Origin: Prorocentrum cordatum
Lineage: Eukaryota; Sar; Dinophyceae; Prorocentrales; Prorocentraceae
Direction of reading: 5' to 3'
Length of the DNA stretch: 64,000 nucleotides
NCBI GenBank assembly: GCA_963575745.1
Contig: CAUYUJ010016160.1
Location: 160,678-224,677, forward strand
Shown one piece after another: positions 59,460 to 64,000 of this stretch. The notes under the pieces are model-generated. The model searched no databases. It was not told the DNA's origin and worked only from the letters and a program-made list of their open reading frames with translations. Position 1 is the first letter of the stretch. Each line of letters opens with the position of its first letter. A program made the position numbers and the translations under genes.

Positions 59460-59770
59460 TGTGGCTGGAGATCGACAGTGAGAGCGATTGAGTGAGATCG
59501 ATAGTGAGATCGATAGACAATTCAATAGTGAAATCGATCGGCAAGTCGAGAGTGATATCTTGTGACAACGATAGTGAGATCGAATGTGATATCGATAGGT
59601 ATTGAGACCAAAAGAACAGGTCGGATGCGAGATCGACAGATCGTGAAATCAATGGAGATCGAAAGTGGGATCAGGTGTGATCTCGATAATGGGATCGAGA
59701 GTGTGATTGACGGTTTTGTTGACTGATATGGAGATCGATCGTGGGATCGATAGCGGTTTTCCGTGGTATC
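59460..59770 (+). repeat. GAGATCGATAGT minisatellite
   Basis: Units GTGAGATCGATAG and GATATCGATAG; reverse complement of part of 62425-63080. Confidence 0.85.
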
Positions 59771-59884
59771 TCGTGGTGTTTTGCGGTTTGTTCTGCGTCT
59801 AGCATGCTTTCCTAAGAGGGAAGAGCGCCCTGCCAAATATATGCCATTTGGTCAGCAAGCCATCAGTCACCATCGGATCAATTG

Positions 59885-59960
59885 CAGTTATCATCAGTTG
59901 CCCCCTCCCCCCCACAATCCTTTTATCACCCGTAGGGTGGTCGTATAGGTAGAAGGCTCG
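59885..59960 (-). repeat. TATCACCC..GGTGGTCGTATAGG repeat
   Basis: Reverse complement of 62370-62416; both lie beside GATCGATAG arrays, so a composite unit is present in opposite orientations. Confidence 0.7.
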
Positions 59961-60189
59961 TTTCTTTCAGCGCAAGAAGCAAGTCTGCTAGCGCTGGCGC
60001 GCCTGAGGGTGGCTCGCCAGGTCTGCGAAGCAGGCAAGTCGCAAGCAGCAGGTGAGGGGAGGCATCAACGCAGCGTGCACCCGAGCCGTAAGCACTTTGG
60101 CCAGCGAGCCGCCTCGAGCTCTACGTGCGTCGCAGCTACCGTGCTTTTCACCCTGATCCTGGGAGAAGCAGTGCACTTGAAGGCAGGGT
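59961..60189. other. Stretch without a certain gene
   Basis: AGCAGCAG|GTGAGG at 60050 is donor-like after a frame reading ARSKSASAGAPEGGSPGL; not enough to call. Confidence 0.3.
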
Positions 60190-60340
60190 TAAGTCGGGCA
60201 TTTCCCTCCACGGGAGGAACAGTCAAGAATGGCGAAACATGGCTTGGTGACGAGGATCCATGTTTGTGTCACTATATTCGGTGATGCTTTTGTTTTTGTT
60301 GCTAGTTGTTCTTCAAAAAAACGCCTGTAGGAGGACTCAG
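60190..60340. mobile_element. Family C MITE, copy C3
   Basis: TAAGTCGGGCATTTCCCTCC at the left; CGCCTGTAGGAGGAC at the right, where the family E hairpin interrupts the last bases. Confidence 0.65.
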
Positions 60341-60505
60341 CCACGCGCAGAGCGGGGTGGGGGGGGAGGAGGGAGGGCTTTTCAGAAGCACCCCTGCTTC
60401 TTAGCAGGCGCGGGCCTCATCTGTAGATGTGAGGCCGGCGCCGTCTAAAAAGCAGCCTCCTTCCAAGAAGCCCTCCCTCCCTCCACCCCTTTTGCGCGCA
60501 CTGCC
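60336..60505. repeat. Family E hairpin element, copy 2
   Basis: About 82% identical to 39672-39872, with the same stem and a TCTGTAGATG loop. It has apparently inserted into the right end of family C copy C3. Confidence 0.8.
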
Positions 60506-60645
60506 AAAGGACATGCCCCACCTGAGGGCAGGGTTCGCGCTCCACCTGCGTGATCGGGTCTGCTGCACCCTGCGCGTCCCCCCCGAGAGCCACGCACCGA
60601 GGCCGCGCCTGCACGGGGCCACCCCTTGGCGTGCAGCCGACCCCC
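60506..60645. other. GC-rich stretch, no gene seen
   Basis: No supported feature. Confidence 0.4.
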
Positions 60646-60885
60646 CCTTCTCCTCCTCCTCCTCCTCCTCCTCTTCCTCCTCCTCCTCCTCCTCCTCCTC
60701 CTCCTCCTCCCCTCCTCCTCTCCTCCTCCTGCTCCCCCTCCTCCTCCTCCTCCTCCTCCTCCTCCTCCTCCTCCTGCTCCTGCTCCTGCTCCCCCTCCTC
60801 CTCTCCTCCTCCTGCTCCTGCTCCCCCTCTCCTCCTCCTCCTCCTCCTCCTCCTCCTCCTCCTCCTCCTCCTCCTCCTCCTATCT
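60646..60885 (+). repeat. CTC/CTG triplet tract
   Basis: 240 bp of (CTC)n with CTGCTC interruptions. Confidence 0.92.
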
Positions 60886-60949
60886 CAGGGCTCGGGGCCC
60901 GCAACCGGGCGAACACGCCCGACTCGAAAAGAATGCGGCGCCAGGATCC

Positions 60950-61020
60950 TCGAGGATCGAGGCCCGAGGTTCGAGGATCGAGGTTCGAGGTTCGACAAAT
61001 CAAGGTTTTAGGCTCGATGT
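60950..61020 (+). repeat. GAGGTTCGAGGATC short repeat
   Basis: About six loose units. Confidence 0.75.
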
Positions 61021-61169
61021 TCGGGCCCTCGAGGCGACGCAGGGCAAGAGAAGGCGTGCCCAGCGAGTGGGGCCTCTTGCCTTGGCGCACGCTGTGGCCG
61101 GAGCCGTCGCTCCGGTGACGCCTCACCAGGAGTGCGTCGGCCCAGGGGTCAGAGGAGGAAAAGGTACCC

Positions 61170-61280
61170 ATACCGCCTCCTCCTCCTCCTCCTCCTCCTC
61201 CTCCTCCTCCTCCTCCCTGGAGACCCCCCCGAAAGGAGGAGGAGGATGAGGAGGAGGAGGAGGAGGAGGAGGAGGACGAG
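61170..61280 (+). repeat. CTC then GAG mirror microsatellites
   Basis: A 45-bp CTC run and a 45-bp GAG run about 25 bp apart, an inverted pair. Confidence 0.85.
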
Positions 61281-61399
61281 GCCCTCGTCGCCACAGCCGA
61301 ATTCGCCTCGAAATTCTGGTCAGAACGCACACCGGGAGAGGTCCGCGGAGTAGCGGGTACCTTTTGATTTCCCCAAGGGGGGCCCGCCTAAACAGCCCC

Positions 61400-61515
61400 A
61401 GGCTATTCCAAATCGGTCGCGACCGATTCCAGAATCGGTCGCGACTGGTCGCGACCGATCGATCCAGGCGACGTTGAAGCAAATCGGTCGCGACCGATAT
61501 TGAAGTTTGAAGCAA
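61400..61515. repeat. Cluster of TCGGTCGCGACCGA palindromes
   Basis: The palindrome or a half-site near match occurs about five times in 115 bp, with variants such as GGTCGCGACTGGTCGCGACC. Confidence 0.85.
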
Positions 61516-61640
61516 CATCGGCAGCGACCGATTCCCTGGGAGGCTTCTCAGAAGGTTGGCTAATGCAGGCCCCTCGGATAGCTTCTTAGAAGGCCTCCAA
61601 GACGCCCTTCTTAGAAGCCTCAGGGCGCTTCTGAGAAGGC
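61516..61640 (+). repeat. CTTCTTAGAAGGC short repeats
   Basis: Four copies of CTTCTKAGAAG, each a palindrome. Confidence 0.75.
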
Positions 61641-61778
61641 TTAGGTTGGGCATGTCCTCCTGCAGGCGGATTTTGGAGGAAAAATCAAACATAGTCAAAC
61701 GATATCCACAAGTGGTCAAAGATAGTTGAGAATTCCTCCCCTGAATATTACCCCTGTCGAGGGACATGCCCAACTTGA
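61641..61778. mobile_element. Family C MITE, copy C4
   Basis: TTAGGTTGGGCATGTCCTCC at the left and, reversed, TCAAGTTGGGCATGTCCC at the right. GAGAAGGC flanks both sides (61633-61640, 61779-61786), a possible 8-bp target duplication, though that motif is common locally. Confidence 0.78.
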
Positions 61779-61974
61779 GAGAAGGCCCCTGCATTCTGAG
61801 AAGCCTCTTGGCTTCTCAGAAGGCCCAGCCCCTCACTCCGCCCCCTCACCACCGCCTGGGGGGGTCGATCTCCTCGGGAGCCGTGGCGGGCGCCGGGGGT
61901 GTCGGCACCCTCGGGCCCTGCGCCGCTCCGAAGATGCCCGGTTGCCATGTCTGGGGCCGTTCCAGAGAGGGCCT
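61779..61974. other. GC-rich stretch, no gene seen
   Basis: No supported feature. Confidence 0.4.
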
Positions 61975-62085
61975 CGCTTTCGAGGGTCGAGGGGAATCGT
62001 CATCTCTTCCGCGGCGGGAGGCGGCGGGAGGCCGCCTCCGCCGGCGGAAGCTCGGCGGAAGGCGGCGGAAGTAAAATATCGGCCC
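61975..62085 (+). repeat. GGCGGAAG-rich dispersed repeat, copy 2
   Basis: Partner of 5000-5230. Confidence 0.7.
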
Positions 62086-62369
62086 CCAAGACATGAACAC
62101 AATTTTTGGGCTCAGGGTTTCCGAAATCGCCCATAAATCCAGATCCGCTCCGAAGATCGACCCTCTCGGCGAGGGCCCCTGCAGATTGACCCTCTCGGCG
62201 CTCGGCGGTGGTGGTGGAGACATCCCCGTCTCGCACCCTTTCAACGACCAGCACACCGGTAATTGAAAGTGTACATATTTGGATTCTGAATATACTTTAA
62301 GCGCCTTCCTACTTCAAGAGCTGATATGTTCAGATTTGTTTTTCGCGCGGGCGAAGGCATAACCTACCT
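62086..62369. other. Stretch without a recognised gene
   Basis: No supported feature. Confidence 0.4.
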
Positions 62370-63080
62370 ATACGACCACCCTTCGGGTGATAAGGAGGTT
62401 GTGGGGGGGGGAGAGGGGGGGAACCAACATCTGACTCAATCGATCTCACTATCGATCTCACTCAACGGGACACCACGGGACACTTGTCGATCTCACTATC
62501 GATCTCACTATTGATCTCATTCAGCGGGACACCACGGGACACCACGGGACACTTGTCGATCTCACTATCGATCTTACTATCGATCTCACTCAACGGGACA
62601 CCATAGGACACCACGGGCTTCCACGGGACACCACGGGACACCGCGGGACACCTTTCGGTCTCACTAACAGTCCCATTATCGATCTCACTATCGATCTCAT
62701 TCAGCGGGACACCACAGGACACCACGGGACACCTCGGGACACCACATCGATCTCACGATCGATCTCACTCAACCGGACACCACGGGACACCTCGGGACAC
62801 CTGTCGATCTCACTATCGATCTCACTCAGCGGGACACCACGGGACACTTGTCGACCTCACTATCGACCTCACTATCGATCTCACTCATCGGGTCACCACG
62901 GGACACCACGGGACACCGCGAGACACCTTGGTCTCACTATCGATCTCACTATCGATATCACTCAGCGGGACACCATAGGACACCACGGGACACTTCGGGG
63001 CACCACATCGGTCTCACTATCGATCTCACTGTCGATCTGACTCAACGGGACACCACGGGACACCACGGGGCACTCACCCC
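62370..63080 (+). repeat. GATCTCACTATC / CGGGACACCAC minisatellite
   Basis: Alternating runs of GATCTCACTATC and GGGACACCACGGGACACC for about 650 bp after a TACGACCACCCTTCGGGTG start. Inverted relatives are at 9933 and 59460. Confidence 0.9.
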
Positions 63081-63315
63081 GGGACACCGCCCGGCCCAAC
63101 CGGGACACCTCCCGGCCACTGGCGGTCAACGGGACACCACGGGAGCCCACGGGACACCCCGGGACACCGCCCGGCCCAACCGGCCACCGGCTGCTGGGCA
63201 CCCGGACTTTCGTTCCTACTTCGGCCTAGCTACATGAGGATCACGCGCAGCTTCGCCTCGCCCGCACGCACGACACGAACACGAAACCGAAACCGAAACC
63301 GATTTCCCGGTGGGG
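63081..63315 (+). repeat. Composite repeat S, plus orientation
   Basis: GGGACACC units, then GCAGCTTCGCCTCGCCCG, then CGAAACCGAAACCGAAACCG; inverted copy at 9933-10175. Confidence 0.78.
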
Positions 63316-63355
63316 GGTCTCCGCTTCACTGCGATCTCACCCTCCAACCTCCGAC

Positions 63356-63524
63356 TTTGAAGTCGGGCATGCCTCTCTACAGGAGGAATCTGCAAACACA
63401 ACAAATTGTCAAACAATAGTCTGGGGTGGAACGTGTGACTATGCTTGGATTTTGTGTGTCGAATCTGTGTTCACTACGTTGAATGTTTTTTCTTCCGCCT
63501 GTAGGAGGACATGCCCGACCTCAA
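63356..63524. mobile_element. Family C MITE, copy C5
   Basis: The best-preserved ends: TTTGAAGTCGGGCATG on the left, and CGCCTGTAGGAGGACATGCC then CGACCTCAA on the right. AT-rich interior without coding capacity. Confidence 0.8.
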
Positions 63525-63764
63525 TATACTCCGAGAGGGCTTGGTTGTCACTTCCCTGGGTGACGTTGGTTGTTTTTATGGTGGTAGTCGTTTGTCCGTC
63601 GGTCGTTTTGAACTGTCTGGCGGGATCACCGTGTCTGTGCTGCCGCGGGCGTCGCCCGCCCGTCACGAGGAGCGCCTGCACGGTGGCAGCCGCTGTCGCG
63701 CAGGAGCAACCTTCGTTGGCCATCGCCCCCAGCCTCTGAGATCCGACGTCGCGGGAATTTGCAG

Positions 63765-63930
63765 TGCAGCGGAGGCCCATGCCAAGAGACACCCTGCTTG
63801 CCTCCAGGGTGCTCTGGGCTTCTTGGGTTTCGACGGTTTTGGCATGGGCAGCGTGACGTTCCCACACCAAGAATTAAATGGACGTGCTGGGGTCTCATGG
63901 TTGGGTGTCTTGTGGAAGGTTCCTTCTGGA
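63765..63930 (+). repeat. Family D dispersed repeat, copy D3
   Basis: CCCATGCCAAGA, ACACCCTGCTTGCCTCCAGG and GGGTTTCGACGG match D1 closely. Confidence 0.78.
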
Positions 63931-64000
63931 TTGGCCTCCACCCTATTCAGACAGTTCACCACCAAAGCTCTTAACCTTCTTTTCTGCGGGATATATGTCA

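Noticed and set aside
62425-63080. Alternating repeats and spacers that look CRISPR-like
   Set aside because: Unit length varies, both parts are repetitive, no cas genes exist nearby, and the genome is eukaryotic. It is a compound minisatellite.
1-64000. Ribosome binding sites, operons or bacterial promoters
   Set aside because: The leader relic, splice-like borders, microsatellites and gene sparsity all indicate a eukaryotic nuclear sequence.

Overview
This window reads as nuclear DNA of a dinoflagellate. The evidence is: (i) a 22-nt near-perfect genomic copy of the dinoflagellate trans-spliced leader (one mismatch) at 22079-22100, 77 nt upstream of a signal-peptide ORF; (ii) GC-rich DNA in which the few credible coding stretches are short exons with almost saturated G/C third codon positions, several bounded by AG|G acceptors and GT, GC or GA donors; (iii) heavy GAG/CTC, TA, GA and TG microsatellites; (iv) gene fragments swamped by small inverted-repeat elements. 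Nothing suggests a bacterial operon, a CRISPR array, an rRNA or tRNA gene, or a virus. A large-genome, GC-rich lineage is likely, but the genus cannot be read from the sequence.

Layout. 0-13 kb: repeats, GAG/CTC tracts, five elements with TIRs or foldback structure (including a hAT-like MITE with an 8-bp target duplication at 11771-11920, and a long hairpin nested in a MITE at 6412-6727), an Stc1-like zinc-finger gene fragment (9206-9608) and several candidate exons. 13-22 kb: a candidate gene behind a degenerate leader relic (14040-14343), an 82-bp tandem array, a minus-strand two-exon gene interrupted by a dispersed hairpin-ended repeat (17231-17832), and a cluster of five further copies of that repeat. 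22-29 kb: the spliced-leader-bearing secreted-protein gene, two AT-rich purine-skewed islands, TG/CG and TA repeats, and a small Cys-rich secreted ORF. 29-35 kb: GC-rich degenerate repeats with scattered exons. 35-38.3 kb: a proline/alanine-codon minisatellite ending in a possible ion-channel-like exon. 39-43 kb: hairpin elements and a 1.9-kb imperfect palindrome. 43.6-52 kb: a 1.6-kb duplication and a satellite/minisatellite complex. 52-59 kb: several strong exons and a MITE family with internal iterons. 59-64 kb: microsatellites, GATC/GGGACACC minisatellites and more MITEs.

No complete multi-exon gene is certain. Most coding calls are single exons judged by codon composition, open frame, splice-like borders and, for one, conservation between two distant copies. 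The G/C-third-position test cannot separate a frame from its exact antisense frame, so strand is uncertain for some calls. No reverse transcriptase, integrase or transposase domain was recognised, so every mobile element here appears non-autonomous. The most interesting pattern is a family of about 170-bp repeats with hairpin ends, eight clear copies, of which one lies between two in-phase exons and two others directly abut exons; it behaves like an introner family. All coordinates of repeat edges are approximate because they were read by eye.
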